A DNA stretch of 43,185 nucleotides, taken from the NCBI GenBank assembly GCA_913060655.1, contig CAJXTG010000012.1, forward strand, positions 1-43,185, in the 5' to 3' direction. The notes beneath the pieces were generated by a model. It was not told the DNA's origin and searched no databases. It was given only the letters and a program-made list of their open reading frames with translations. Shown in pieces: positions 16,726-25,521 of this stretch; position 1 is the first letter of the stretch, and every line of letters begins with the position of its first letter. A program made the position numbers and the translations under genes. The DNA is from an uncultured Nitriliruptoraceae bacterium (GTDB taxonomy: Bacteria; Actinomycetota; Nitriliruptoria; Nitriliruptorales; Nitriliruptoraceae).

Positions 16726-17934
16726 ATGCCAGAGGCCGTCATCGTCGCGACCGCCCGCACGCCGATCGGGCGCGCCTTCAAGGGGTCGCTCGTCGAGCAC
16801 CGTCCGGACGACCTCGTCGCCGACGTCATCGCCGCGGCGATGGCGAAGGTCCCCGCGCTCACCCCCGACCGGATCGACGACCTGCACCTCGGGGCCGGTC
16901 TGCCCGGCGGCGAGCAGGGCTTCAACATGGGGCGTGTCGTCACGACGCTGCTCGGCTGGGAGCAGGTGCCCGGCACGACCATCACCCGCTACTGCGCGTC
17001 GTCGCTGCAGACGACCCGCATGGCGATGCACGCGATCCGCGCCGGCGAGGGGCACGCGTTCGTGTCCGCCGGGGTCGAGATGACGTCCCGCTTCGTCAAC
17101 GGCACCTCCGACGGGCCCGAGACCGCCCGCAACCCGCGCTTCGCCGACGCGATGGCGCGCACGCAGGCGACCGCCCAGGGCGGCGAGGACACGTACACGG
17201 CGCCCGACGGGCTGCCCGACATCTACATCCCGATGGGGCTCACCGCGGAGAACGTCGCCCGGGTGACGGGCACGACCCGCGAGGCGATGGACGACTTCGC
17301 GTACGCGTCGCAGCAGCGGTACGCCGCCGCGGCGGAGGCCGGGTTCTGGTCGCAGGACGTCATGCCGGTCACGCTCGCCGACGGCTCGGTCATGGACCGT
17401 GACGAGTCGCCGCGGGTCGCCGACCGCGACAAGATGGCGACGCTGCAGCCGGTGTTCCGTCCCGACGGGCTCGTCACCGCCGGCAACGCCTGCCCGCTGA
17501 ACGACGGTGCGGCCGCCGTCATCGTCGTCAGCGACGTGCTCGCCGAGGAGCTCGGGCTCACCCCGCTCGCGCGGGTCGTGTCGACGGGCGTCTCCGCCCT
17601 CAACCCGGAGCTGATGGGCCTCGGACCGGTCGAGGCGTCGACGCGTGCGCTCGCGACGGCCGGGCTGACCATCGACGACATGGACATCGTCGAGATCAAC
17701 GAGGCGTTCGCCGCCCAGGTGCTGCCGTCCGCCGCACAGCTCGGCATCGACCACGAGCGGCTCAACCCGCACGGTGGGGCGATCGCCGTCGGCCACCCGT
17801 TCGGGATGACCGGGGCGCGCATCACCTCGACGCTGATCAACGGGCTCGCCGCACGCGACGGCCGCTACGGCCTCGAGACGATGTGCGTCGGCGGCGGGCA
17901 GGGCATGGCGATGGTGCTCGAGCGGCTCACCTGA
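16726..17934 (+). CDS. Thiolase (acetyl-CoA C-acyltransferase)
   Basis: A 402-residue thiolase that either cleaves 3-ketoacyl-CoA in beta-oxidation or condenses two acetyl-CoA. The acylated cysteine is C90 (RYCASS). The other catalytic motifs are present: NEAFAAQ, GGAIAVGHPFGMTGAR with its histidine, and CVGGGQGMA with the second cysteine. Length is normal for FadA/AtoB. The ATG follows a purine-rich GGGGGACAGGG segment. The leader carries a TAGCCT box at 16634-16639 and the tandem hairpin repeat. No other beta-oxidation gene is immediately adjacent; an enoyl-CoA hydratase lies far off at 40004-40726. Degradative versus biosynthetic direction cannot be decided. Confidence 0.95.
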   Translation: MPEAVIVATARTPIGRAFKGSLVEHRPDDLVADVIAAAMAKVPALTPDRIDDLHLGAGLPGGEQGFNMGRVVTTLLGWEQVPGTTITRYCASSLQTTRMAMHAIRAGEGHAFVSAGVEMTSRFVNGTSDGPETARNPRFADAMARTQATAQGGEDTYTAPDGLPDIYIPMGLTAENVARVTGTTREAMDDFAYASQQRYAAAAEAGFWSQDVMPVTLADGSVMDRDESPRVADRDKMATLQPVFRPDGLVTAGNACPLNDGAAAVIVVSDVLAEELGLTPLARVVSTGVSALNPELMGLGPVEASTRALATAGLTIDDMDIVEINEAFAAQVLPSAAQLGIDHERLNPHGGAIAVGHPFGMTGARITSTLINGLAARDGRYGLETMCVGGGQGMAMVLERLT

Positions 17935-17952
17935 GCCGCAGCGGCCGGCCCG

Positions 17953-18417
17953 TCAGGGCAGGCGCAGCGCGACCACGCGGACCTCGAGGGTCGACCCGGC
18001 GGGCGTCTCGAAGCTGCGGGTCTCGCCCTCGCGCGCACCGAGCACCGCACGCCCCATCGGCGAGTCGGCGCTGAGCACGTCCAGCTCCGGATGCCGGTCC
18101 TCACGGCTGCCGACCAGGTAGGTCTCCTCGTCACCGGCGACGTCGAGGACGACGACGACCCCTGCGGCGACCTCGTCGGCGGTGTCCCGCTCGCCGATGA
18201 CGGCGTTCTCGAGCAGCGCCTCGAGCTGGCGGATGCGGGCCTCCATGCGGCCCTGCTCGTCCTTCGCCGCGTGGTACTCGGCGTTCTCACGCAGGTCGCC
18301 GTGGGCGCGCGCCACCTCGATCTCCGCGGAGATGCGCGGACGACCGTTCGTACGCAGGTCCTCGAGCTCGGCCTGCAGCCGGTCGTGGGCCTCCTGGCTG
18401 AGGAAGGTCTCGGCCAT
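17953..18417 (-). CDS. greA: Transcription elongation factor GreA
   Basis: A 154-residue GreA. The N-terminal coiled-coil domain carries the acidic tip residues that enter the RNA polymerase secondary channel to promote cleavage of backtracked RNA. The characteristic GDLRENAEYHAAKDEQ segment is present at about 44-59, with the C-terminal domain from about 85 (SPMGRAVLGAREGE). Length is normal. The ATG has GAGGTG nine bases upstream. The gene is convergent with the thiolase (18-base gap containing a GCCGC/GCGGC repeat) and divergent from uppS. It has an unusually long, hairpin-rich upstream region. Confidence 0.96.
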   Translation of the reverse strand: MAETFLSQEAHDRLQAELEDLRTNGRPRISAEIEVARAHGDLRENAEYHAAKDEQGRMEARIRQLEALLENAVIGERDTADEVAAGVVVVLDVAGDEETYLVGSREDRHPELDVLSADSPMGRAVLGAREGETRSFETPAGSTLEVRVVALRLP

Positions 18418-18633
18418 GACGGGATTCACCTCGTTCGTGTTCGTCGGACGTGCCGGACCTGGGGGGCGCCGGAGGCGCTCCGGTTCCGGTCCGGTTCTGG
18501 GGGACCGTGGCGGTCCTCTGAGGGGGCGTGGTGCCCCGGCGGGTCCGCGAGCCCGGATGCGGGTGCGGCTCGGCGTGCCCTGCTCGGCGAGGGTACCAAC
18601 GGGCCGTGGGGGCCGCACGACTAGCCTGCGCAC
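18418..18633 (-). promoter_or_regulatory. greA upstream region with three short hairpins
   Basis: A TACCCT box on the minus strand within a GGTACC palindrome (about 18590-18595) could give greA a leader of about 165 bases. Within it are three short perfect inverted repeats: GGGGC/GCCCC near 18523-18537, GGACCG/CGGTCC at 18502-18516, and CCGGAG/CTCCGG at 18469-18483. On the plus strand TAGCCT at 18622-18627 precedes uppS by six bases. No recognised riboswitch is evident. Confidence 0.3.
18622..18627 (+). promoter_or_regulatory. -10 box of leaderless uppS (TAGCCT)
   Basis: TAGCCT ends exactly six bases before the uppS ATG at 18634, and no Shine-Dalgarno is present. The start of transcription would coincide with the start codon. 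The same spacing recurs at three other genes here. Confidence 0.5.
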
Positions 18634-19413
18634 ATGCCCGTGAAGCTGCAGGAGCTCGTCTACCGCGTCTACGAGCGCGGTCTCGCACGGGAGGTCACCG
18701 CCGGGGACCTCCCGCAGCACGTCGGCGTCATCCTCGACGGGAACCGCCGCTACGCGGCCGCCCGCGGGTCCGCCCCCAACGTCGGGCATGAGGCCGGTGC
18801 GGCGAACATCGACTGCTTCCTGTCGTGGTGCCTCGACCTCGGCATCCCCTACGTGACGCTGTGGCTGCTCTCCACCGACAACCTCGCCCGTGATGACGCG
18901 GAGCTCGACGGGCTGCTGCGCATCATCGGCGACACCGTCGAGCGCATCGGGACGGCGAACGGCGACGCGGCGGGGGTGCGGGTCACCGCCGTCGGCGCGC
19001 TCGACCTGCTGCCCGACGACGTCCGTCTGCGGCTGAAACGGGTCGAGGAGGACACGGCCCACCACGACCGGATGCGCGTGCAGGTCGCCGTCGGTTACGG
19101 TGGGCGGCAGGAGATCATCGACGCGCTCCGGAGCCTGCTGCGCGACCGGTCGGCCCACGGGCACACGTTGGAGGACGTCGCCGCGACCCTCGCTCCCGAG
19201 GACATCGGCGACCACCTCTACACCACCGGCCTCCCCGACCCCGACCTCATCATCCGCACGTCCGGCGAGGTCCGCCTCTCCGGCTTCCTGATGTGGCAGT
19301 CGGCCCACGCCGAGTACCACTTCTGTGACGCGAACTGGCCGGAGTTCCGCCGCATCGACTTCCTCCGCGCCCTCCGCGACTACCAGGGCCGGACCCGCCG
19401 CTACGGCCGCTGA
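18634..19413 (+). CDS. uppS: (2Z)-prenyl diphosphate synthase family protein
   Basis: This 259-residue cis-prenyltransferase elongates an allylic diphosphate with isopentenyl diphosphate to make polyprenyl carriers for cell-wall and glycan lipids. Motifs: the diphosphate-binding ILDGNRRYA with the catalytic aspartate at 35, TLWLLSTDN, VAVGYGGRQEII, and RTSGEVRLSGFLMWQSAHAE in the C-terminal third. The GEVRLSGF and DGNRR variants resemble the short-chain enzymes of actinobacteria (Rv1086-like) more than classical UppS, so the product length is uncertain. It appears leaderless. Its product class would feed the WecA-type enzyme encoded at 260-1339. Confidence 0.93.
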   Translation: MPVKLQELVYRVYERGLAREVTAGDLPQHVGVILDGNRRYAAARGSAPNVGHEAGAANIDCFLSWCLDLGIPYVTLWLLSTDNLARDDAELDGLLRIIGDTVERIGTANGDAAGVRVTAVGALDLLPDDVRLRLKRVEEDTAHHDRMRVQVAVGYGGRQEIIDALRSLLRDRSAHGHTLEDVAATLAPEDIGDHLYTTGLPDPDLIIRTSGEVRLSGFLMWQSAHAEYHFCDANWPEFRRIDFLRALRDYQGRTRRYGR

Positions 19414-19458
19414 CCCGCACGACCCGCACGACCCGCACCATCCGCACGACCCGCACCG
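19414..19458 (+). repeat. Five-copy 9-base tandem repeat
   Basis: Five consecutive 9-base units (CCCGCACGA consensus, with three single-base variants) begin directly after the uppS stop and end 20 bases before the TTG of the ABC ATPase gene. Such an array can vary in copy number by replication slippage, which would alter the intergenic spacing. Confidence 0.85.
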
Positions 19459-19478
19459 CTCCCGCAGGAGGTCGACCG

Positions 19479-20432
19479 TTGTCCGACCCGATCGTCCACG
19501 TCCGTGACGTCGTCCACGACTTCGGTCGGGTGCGCGCCCTCGACGGCGTCAGCCTCGACGTCGAACCGGGCGTCGTCTACGGCCTGCTCGGCCCCAACGG
19601 CGCGGGCAAGACCACGCTGATCCGTGTGCTCGCGACGCTGCTCCGGCCCACGTCCGGCAGCGCCCACGTCGCCGGGGTCGACGTGCTCGCCGACCCGACC
19701 GCCGCCCGCGCCCGCATCGGGCTCGCCGGCCAGTTCGCCGCCGTCGACGCGTACCTGACGGGCCGCGAGAACGTCGAGATGGTCGGCCGGCTCTACGGGC
19801 TGCGGGGGTCGCAGGCGCGTGAACGTGCCGGCGAGGTGCTCGAGGCGATCGGGCTCGCCGACGACGCCGACCGGCGCGTGTCCACCTACTCCGGCGGGAT
19901 GCGGCGCCGGCTCGACCTGGCCGCGTCGCTCGTCGGCCGGCCGCAGGTCATGTTCCTCGACGAGCCGACGACCGGCATCGACCCGCGCAGCCGCATGGAG
20001 GTGTGGGAGCTCGTCGTCGACCTCGTCGAGCGGGGCACCACCGTGCTGCTCACCACCCAGTACCTGGAGGAGGCGGACCGGCTCGCCGACCGCATCGCCG
20101 TCATCGACCACGGGCGGATCGTCACCGAGGGCACCGCCGACGAGCTCAAGGAGCGCGTCGCCAGCGCCGTGCTCGAGGTCCGCACCGCCCCCGACGACCT
20201 CGAACGGGCCCGCACGCTGCTCGCCGGCATCGTCGGGGAGGAGCCGAGCACCGACCCGTCCGGGTCGGCGCTGCGCATGCCGGCGCGCGACGGCACCGGC
20301 ACGCTCGTCGCCGCCGTCCGGGCGCTCGACGGGGCCGGCATCGCCCCCGAGGACGTGACGCTGCAGCGGCCGTCCCTCGACGACGTGTTCCTCGCCGTCA
20401 CCGGCGACGTCCCCACGGAGGTGTCCGCATGA
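19479..20432 (+). CDS. DrrA-type ABC exporter ATP-binding protein
   Basis: A 317-residue ATPase of the daunorubicin-resistance (DrrA) type: Walker [10 protein letters not shown], signature YSGGMRRRL, Walker [13 protein letters not shown], the H-loop [15 protein letters not shown], and the family's characteristic C-terminal domain (about 225-317). It energises the adjacent permease for drug or lipid export. The start is a TTG with an excellent AGGAGGT seven bases upstream, so TTG is convincing. The gene overlaps its permease by four bases. It lies 65 bases after uppS, separated by the 9-base repeat array. Confidence 0.93.
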   Translation: MSDPIVHVRDVVHDFGRVRALDGVSLDVEPGVVYGLLGPNGAGKTTLIRVLATLLRPTSGSAHVAGVDVLADPTAARARIGLAGQFAAVDAYLTGRENVEMVGRLYGLRGSQARERAGEVLEAIGLADDADRRVSTYSGGMRRRLDLAASLVGRPQVMFLDEPTTGIDPRSRMEVWELVVDLVERGTTVLLTTQYLEEADRLADRIAVIDHGRIVTEGTADELKERVASAVLEVRTAPDDLERARTLLAGIVGEEPSTDPSGSALRMPARDGTGTLVAAVRALDGAGIAPEDVTLQRPSLDDVFLAVTGDVPTEVSA

Positions 20433-21286
20433 GCGCCCCGACGACCGACCACGCCCACACCGTCAGCGTGCTGCGCACCCGCACGACGCCGGCGACGGCG
20501 GTGCGGGACGCGCTGGTCATCGGCCGGCGCAACCTGCTGCGCAACGTCCGCCTGCCCCAGCTGCTCGTGTTCGCGACCGTGCAGCCCGTCATGTTCCTCG
20601 TGCTGTTCGCGTACGTGTTCGGCGGGGCGATCGAGGGGACGCTGCCGCCGGCCGCGGCGGGGGAGTACCTGAACTGGCTCGTCCCCGGCCTGATGATCCA
20701 GGTGGCCGCGTTCGGCGCCGGGCAGACCGCCCTCGGGCTCGCCGAGGACCTGCAGAACGGCGTCATCGACCGGTTCCGCTCGCTCCCGATGGCGCGCTCC
20801 GCGGTCCTCGCCGGCCGCACCGGCGCGGACCTCGTGCGCAACGCGTTCGTCATCGGGCTGATGGTCGTCGTCGGCTCCGCCCTCGGCTTCCGCTACCAGA
20901 CGACGCTGCTGCGCTTCCTCGCCGCGTTCGCCCTGGCGCTGCTGTTCGCCCACTCGCTGTCGTGGGTGATGGCCGCCGTCGGCCTGCGGGTCCGCACCCC
21001 CGAGGCGGTGCAGTCCGCCGCGTTCATCCCCGTGTTCCCGCTCGTGTTCGCCTCGTCGGTGTTCCTGCCGACGGCGACGATGCCGGACTGGCTGCGCGTG
21101 TTCGCCGACAACCAGCCGCTGACCGTCGTCACCAACGCGATGCGCGGCCTGATGCTCGGCCCCGGGGCGCTGCCGCCCGGGCAGGACCTCGTCACCGAGG
21201 TCGCCCGGTCGCTCGCCTGGGTCGCGGTGATCACCGCCATTGCGGCGACCGGCGCGATCCGTGCCTACCGCCGCATCGCCGCCTGA
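20429..21286 (+). CDS. DrrB-type ABC-2 exporter permease
   Basis: A 285-residue ABC-2 permease with six hydrophobic segments. It includes [21 protein letters not shown], the [19 protein letters not shown] cytoplasmic loop typical of DrrB/ABC-2 proteins, and [32 protein letters not shown]. It forms the membrane part of the exporter with the preceding ATPase; the start codon sits in an ATGA overlap with that gene's stop. The substrate is unknown: DrrAB systems export hydrophobic drugs or lipids. No regulator gene is adjacent. Confidence 0.93.
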   Translation: MSAPTTDHAHTVSVLRTRTTPATAVRDALVIGRRNLLRNVRLPQLLVFATVQPVMFLVLFAYVFGGAIEGTLPPAAAGEYLNWLVPGLMIQVAAFGAGQTALGLAEDLQNGVIDRFRSLPMARSAVLAGRTGADLVRNAFVIGLMVVVGSALGFRYQTTLLRFLAAFALALLFAHSLSWVMAAVGLRVRTPEAVQSAAFIPVFPLVFASSVFLPTATMPDWLRVFADNQPLTVVTNAMRGLMLGPGALPPGQDLVTEVARSLAWVAVITAIAATGAIRAYRRIAA

Positions 21287-21378
21287 GCGACGACCCGCCT
21301 CGGTAGCCTGCCGAGCGACGCCCGCGGGCAACGACGCCCACGAGCGGGGCCCCTGGGTGCGGGCCGGGAGGGACGACG

Positions 21379-22374
21379 ATGGCCGGCAGCACCGAGCGCC
21401 CCGACCGCAACCTCGCCATCGAGATCGTCCGCGTCACCGAGGCCGCCGCGATGTCGGCCGCCCGCTGGCAGGGCCGCGGCGACAAGGAGGCCGGCGACCA
21501 GGCCGCCGTCGACGCGATGCGCCAGGTCCTCGACACGGTGGTGATGGAGGGCACGATCATCATCGGCGAGGGCGAGAAGGACGAGGCGCCCATGCTGTTC
21601 AACGGCGAGCGGGTCGGCACCGGCCAGCCGCCGCACGTCGACCTCGCCGTCGACCCCGTCGACGGCACCCGGCTGCTCGCCGAGGGCCGTCCCGGGGCGA
21701 TCGCGGTCCTCGCCGCCGCACCGGCCGGAGCGCTGTTCGACCCGGGCCCGTGCGTCTACATGGAGAAGCTCGTCGTCGGCGGGCAGGTCGCCGACGTCGT
21801 CGACCTCGACCGGCCCCTGCCCGACAACCTGCGGGCCGTCGCCCGTGCGCTCGACCGCGACGTCAGCGACATCACCGTGATGATGCTCGACCGTGACCGG
21901 CACGAGCGGGCGAAGGCCGACGTGCGGGGCGTCGGCGCCCGTCTGCAGCTCATCCCCGACGGCGACGTCGCCGGCGCGATCCTCGCCGCCTGGGAGGAGC
22001 GGCCGCAGGTCGACGTGCTGTACGGCATCGGGGGCACGCCGGAGGGCGTGACGTCCGCCTGCGCGGTCAAGGCGCTCGGCGGGCAGATCCTCGGCCGCCT
22101 GTGGGCGCGGGGTGACGCGGAGGCGAGCGAGGCGCGTGACGCCGGCTACGACCTGGAACGCATCCTCACCGTCGACGACCTCGTCACCTCGGAGGACTCG
22201 TTCTTCGCCTGCACCGGCATCACCAACAGCCAGCTGCTCCGCGGCGTCCTGTTCGACGGCATCGGGGCGGTCACCCACTCGCTGGTGATGCGCTCGAAGT
22301 CCGGCACGGTCCGCACCATCGAGGCCCGCCACCGGCTGAAGAAGCTGCGCGAGTATGCCGCCGTCCCCTACTGA
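21379..22374 (+). CDS. glpX: Class II fructose-1,6-bisphosphatase
   Basis: This 331-residue GlpX hydrolyses fructose-1,6-bisphosphate to fructose-6-phosphate, the final control step of gluconeogenesis. Motifs: [14 protein letters not shown] near residue 34, [10 protein letters not shown] at 63-72, and the metal-binding [10 protein letters not shown] at 91-100. Length is typical. The ATG at 21379 has GGGAGG about seven bases upstream, and a TAGCCT box lies at 21304-21309. Actinobacteria commonly rely on this class. It complements PckA in the same window. The nth gene begins within its last 20 bases. Confidence 0.95.
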   Translation: MAGSTERPDRNLAIEIVRVTEAAAMSAARWQGRGDKEAGDQAAVDAMRQVLDTVVMEGTIIIGEGEKDEAPMLFNGERVGTGQPPHVDLAVDPVDGTRLLAEGRPGAIAVLAAAPAGALFDPGPCVYMEKLVVGGQVADVVDLDRPLPDNLRAVARALDRDVSDITVMMLDRDRHERAKADVRGVGARLQLIPDGDVAGAILAAWEERPQVDVLYGIGGTPEGVTSACAVKALGGQILGRLWARGDAEASEARDAGYDLERILTVDDLVTSEDSFFACTGITNSQLLRGVLFDGIGAVTHSLVMRSKSGTVRTIEARHRLKKLREYAAVPY

Positions 22375-23068
22375 GCCGGCCGTGGGGCGTGCCGAGCCGA
22401 CCGTGGGACGCGACACCCGGCGTGCCGTCCGCGGGCCGCGCCTCCTCGACCGCCTCGCCGCCGCGCTGCCCGACGCCCGCATCGCGCTGGACTTCACGAC
22501 GACGTGGGAGCTGCTCGTCGCGACGATGCTCAGCGCCCAGTCGACCGACGAGCGGGTCAACCGGGTCACCCCCGCCCTGTTCGCACGCTTCCCCGACGCG
22601 GCCGCCACCGCCGCCGCGTCGCAGGAGGAGCTCGAGGGGCTCATCGGCCAGCTCGGGCTGTTCCGCAGCAAGGCCCGCAACGTCCGGGCGACCGCCGCGC
22701 TCGTCGTCGAACGCCACGGCGGGGAGGTCCCCGCCGACATGGACGCGCTCGTCGCGCTGCCCGGCGTCGCCCGCAAGACGGCGAACGTCGTGCTCGCCAA
22801 CGGCTTCGGGATCCACGCCGGCATCGCGGTCGACACGCACGTCGGGCGGGTCGCCCGCCGGCTGGGGCTCACCCGTGCGAACGACCCGGTCGGGGTGGAG
22901 CGCGACCTGATGCGCCTGTTCCCCACGGACCGGTGGCTCGCCGTGTCCGACCTGCTCATCCACCTCGGCCGGGGCCCCTGCGACGCGCGGGCACGCGACT
23001 GCGCCGCCTGCCCGGTGGAGGACCTGTGCCCGTCGTCGAGCGTCGCCGGACGGGCCGACCGGCGCTGA
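22355..23068 (+). CDS. nth: Endonuclease III (DNA glycosylase/AP lyase)
   Basis: A 237-residue base-excision-repair enzyme that removes oxidised pyrimidines and nicks the abasic site. The helix-hairpin-helix motif LPGVARKTANVV carries the catalytic lysine, and VDTHVGRVARRLGL carries the catalytic aspartate. The 4Fe-4S loop is intact (C-x6-C-x2-C-x5-C in CDARARDCAACPVEDLC). The ATG overlaps glpX by 20 bases. A GTG about 27 bases further on (AVGRAEPTVGR) is an alternative start, because the first 25 residues are not conserved family sequence. Its stop lies inside an inverted repeat shared with the convergent gene. Confidence 0.95.
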   Translation: MPPSPTEPAVGRAEPTVGRDTRRAVRGPRLLDRLAAALPDARIALDFTTTWELLVATMLSAQSTDERVNRVTPALFARFPDAAATAAASQEELEGLIGQLGLFRSKARNVRATAALVVERHGGEVPADMDALVALPGVARKTANVVLANGFGIHAGIAVDTHVGRVARRLGLTRANDPVGVERDLMRLFPTDRWLAVSDLLIHLGRGPCDARARDCAACPVEDLCPSSSVAGRADRR

Positions 23069-23099
23069 CCGTCGCGCCGGCGGCCCGGGTCGGTCAGCG
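23063..23099. terminator. Inverted repeat spanning two convergent stop codons
   Basis: CGCTGACCG (23063-23071) and CGGTCAGCG (23091-23099) form a perfect nine-pair stem with a 19-base loop. The left arm contains the nth stop codon and the right arm contains the stop of the convergent gene at 23094. There is no T-tract, so if it terminates transcription it would be a GC-rich, bidirectional type. Confidence 0.45.
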
Positions 23100-23840
23100 G
23101 GCGCGGCGGCGGGCCCGGCCGCGCGCCCAGCCCCACGCGGCGAGCGCGACGAGCGCAGCGGTACCCGCGGCGGCGACCAGCGGCCGGTGCAGCGGCTCGT
23201 CGACGGTCGTGGCGGACGCCAGCACCTCCAGCGTGTCCGCCCGGACCGTCAGCCCACCGGCGTCGTCGGGGTCGGCGCGCCGCAGCACGCCGGTGACGCG
23301 CACGACGTCACCGCGCCGGCCGTAGCGGCCCGGTGGCCCCAGCCCCTCGTGGAGCCCGTCGGGCAGCCACACGGCCAGTCCGGCGCTGAACCCCTCCCGC
23401 TGGCGGTGCGGGCCGAACGGTCCGACCGTCAGCGCGTACGGGTCGTCGTTGACCTGCACCCAGGCGCCGCCGTCACGGCGCAGCACGTCGCCGACGACCT
23501 CCCCGACGTAGACGACGTCGACACCGTCGAGCAGCCGCGGGCAGGCCGTCGCGATCGCGGAGGTGAGCCGCCCGTCGGGGCGCAGCCCCGCGCGCAGCTC
23601 GGCGAGACGCCGGGCGTCGTCGGTGCGGGTGCAGCGCACCGGCGTGTCGAGCAGCGGCGGCGCCAGCCCCTCCACGGGGGCGACGCCCGTGCCGGTCGGG
23701 GCGGCGCGCTCCAGCTGCGTGGTGAGCGTCAGCAGCAGGCCGAGCACGACGACGACGGCGAGCAGCGGCCAGCGGACCCGCCGCCGGTCGCGCGGCCGGA
23801 CCCGCTCCGGCCCCTGCTCCTCCGCGGACGGCCCGGTCAT
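23094..23840 (-). CDS. Membrane-tethered protein with OB-fold-like domain, last gene of Trk operon
   Basis: A 248-residue protein without a firm family. A basic N-terminus precedes one transmembrane helix (WPLLAVVVVLGLLLTLTT, about 23-40), and a second helix lies near the C-terminus (LVAAAGTAALVALAAWGWA). The central domain has beta-strand patterns like an OB fold: VVYVGEVVGDVLRRDGGAWVQVND and GDVVRVTGVLRRADPDDAGGL. The two helices would place this domain outside the cytoplasm. Its ATG overlaps the trkH stop by four bases (ATGA), so it is coupled to potassium uptake genes. A regulatory or ligand-sensing role is only a guess. Confidence 0.7.
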   Translation of the reverse strand: MTGPSAEEQGPERVRPRDRRRVRWPLLAVVVVLGLLLTLTTQLERAAPTGTGVAPVEGLAPPLLDTPVRCTRTDDARRLAELRAGLRPDGRLTSAIATACPRLLDGVDVVYVGEVVGDVLRRDGGAWVQVNDDPYALTVGPFGPHRQREGFSAGLAVWLPDGLHEGLGPPGRYGRRGDVVRVTGVLRRADPDDAGGLTVRADTLEVLASATTVDEPLHRPLVAAAGTAALVALAAWGWARGRARRRAR

Positions 23841-25384
23841 CGCTGGTCCGCCCGCGGACGGCCGCCGAGCGCGCGGCTGCCGCGCCGGAACGACAGCAGG
23901 TAGCCGACGAGCACGAGCACGGCGACGAACTCGAGCCGGCCGAGGATCATCTGCAGCACGTACACGGCCTGCAGCGCCGGCGACAGGTCGGGGGTGACCA
24001 CGCCGATGGAGATGCCGATGTTCGAGCCGACCGACACGCCCTCGAACAGCGCCTCGGTGACGTCGACGTCCTCGGTGAGCAGCGCCGTCATCGTCCCCAG
24101 CAGGAACGAGAGGATGAACAGCAGCAGCGCCGTCGTCGCCGCCCGGGCCGTCTCCGGCCGGAGGATGCGTCGACGGCCGACGTGGTAGGTGGTGACGACG
24201 ACGGCCGACTCGGGCAGCAGGAAGCGGCGGATGTCGTGCACGACCCCCTTGAAGGCGAGCGCGACGCGCAGCACCTTGATGCCGCCGGCCGTCGACGACG
24301 CCATCCCGCCCACGGCCATCGCCCCGACGAGTACCGCAGGGGCGAGCACCCCCCAGTCCGTCAGGTACGTCTCGCCCGCGTTGACCTGGTGGCCCGTCGA
24401 GCTGACGGCCGACACGAGGGTGAACAGGCCGCGCCGCACGAGCGCGCCGAGCGTGTCGTAGGTGCCCTCGCGCACCAGCCCGAGGGTGAGCAGCACGAGC
24501 AGCCCGGAGCCGAGCACGACCAGCGTGCGCGTCTCGACGTGCTCGACGCACTCGCGCAGGTCCCGCGACCACAGGGCGTGATGCAGCGCGAACGACAGCA
24601 TCCCGGCGAACATCAGCAGCATCACGATCAGCTCGACCGCCGTCGAGTGGTAGTAGCCGACCGACGCCTGCATGACGGAGAACCCGCCGGTCGAGAACGA
24701 CGCGAGGAAGAGCGCGAGCGCGTGCTCGACGGCCCGGGCGAGGGAGAACCCGGCGCTGAGGAGGGCGGGCACGAGCGCGGCGAGGCTCGCGACGAGGAAC
24801 GCGAGGGTGACCCGGGCGATGAACCGCGAGGTGCGCAGGACGTTGGGGAGGATGCGTTCGTCGCGCGCCTCGGACACGTACAGCGTCCCGACGCGGGACC
24901 CGCCGGCGCTGAACAGCGCGAGGATGACGATGATGATCCCCAGCCCCCCGGCGATCTGCAGCAGGTGGCGGTACAGCGTCATCGACGCCTCGAGATGGTC
25001 GAGGTCGTGGATGACGGACATGCCGGTCGTCGTCAGCGCGCTGACCGCCTCGAAGTAGGTCGCCAGCGGGCTGGAGAAGCGGCCGGTGACGTGCATCGGG
25101 ATGGCGGCGAACGCCGATCCGACGATCCACGCGAGCGCGACGATGACCATGCCGTGCGCCCAGCTGAGCGCCCGGCGGGTCTCGAGGAACGCGTCGCCGA
25201 GCCAGCGGGCCGTGAGGCTCACGCTCGCGCCGAGCACCAGCGCCGCGGCCGCGTTCCACTCCCCACCGGCGAGCGCGACGGGCACCGGGGCGAGCATGAC
25301 GAGTCCGAGGCCCCCGAGGACCTTCCCGAGGTAGAAGCCGATGAGCCGGAGGTCCCCGACGTCCGGCCGCAGCACCGTGCTCAC
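23837..25384 (-). CDS. trkH: Trk/Ktr-type potassium uptake membrane subunit
   Basis: A 515-residue channel-like transporter with four repeated membrane-pore-membrane units. The selectivity-filter loops can be picked out as TTTGMS, STGGFS, SSTGHQ and SNIGIS, each with the conserved glycine. The gating segment (GGMASSTAGGIKVLR) is present before the last repeats. It conducts K+ inward, gated by cytoplasmic TrkA rings. The GTG start is in a GTGA overlap with the stop of a 46-codon gene. Both TrkA-like proteins needed for gating are encoded just upstream, so the system looks self-contained. Confidence 0.94.
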   Translation of the reverse strand: MSTVLRPDVGDLRLIGFYLGKVLGGLGLVMLAPVPVALAGGEWNAAAALVLGASVSLTARWLGDAFLETRRALSWAHGMVIVALAWIVGSAFAAIPMHVTGRFSSPLATYFEAVSALTTTGMSVIHDLDHLEASMTLYRHLLQIAGGLGIIIVILALFSAGGSRVGTLYVSEARDERILPNVLRTSRFIARVTLAFLVASLAALVPALLSAGFSLARAVEHALALFLASFSTGGFSVMQASVGYYHSTAVELIVMLLMFAGMLSFALHHALWSRDLRECVEHVETRTLVVLGSGLLVLLTLGLVREGTYDTLGALVRRGLFTLVSAVSSTGHQVNAGETYLTDWGVLAPAVLVGAMAVGGMASSTAGGIKVLRVALAFKGVVHDIRRFLLPESAVVVTTYHVGRRRILRPETARAATTALLLFILSFLLGTMTALLTEDVDVTEALFEGVSVGSNIGISIGVVTPDLSPALQAVYVLQMILGRLEFVAVLVLVGYLLSFRRGSRALGGRPRADQR

Positions 25385-25521
25385 GTCGCACCGCCGGCGA
25401 CGAGCAGGATCAGCCCCATCACGGCGGTCGCCACCGCGAGGGTCGCGAGCCCGAGCCCGGCGACGGTCGCGACGCCGCGCACGTCCGCACGCCACGTGAA
25501 CCGGCGGCGTCCGACGACCAT
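25381..25521 (-). CDS. 46-residue single-helix membrane peptide in Trk operon
   Basis: A short ATG-started frame fits exactly between trkA and trkH, with start and stop in four-base overlaps on both sides (ATGA with the trkA stop, GTGA with the trkH start). It begins with a basic stretch (MVVGRRRFTWRADVRG) followed by one hydrophobic helix (about residues 17-42) and no tail, predicting N-in topology by the positive-inside rule. Codon use matches its neighbours (GC at third positions). I know no family for it. Position suggests a small accessory subunit of the potassium transporter, similar in idea to KdpF or other small transporter peptides. Whether it is made is unproven. Confidence 0.65.
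   Translation of the reverse strand: MVVGRRRFTWRADVRGVATVAGLGLATLAVATAVMGLILLVAGGAT

Noticed and set aside
19414-19458. 9-base repeats as a CRISPR or binding-site array
   Set aside because: The units are contiguous without spacers and much too short for CRISPR; a simple tandem repeat explains them.
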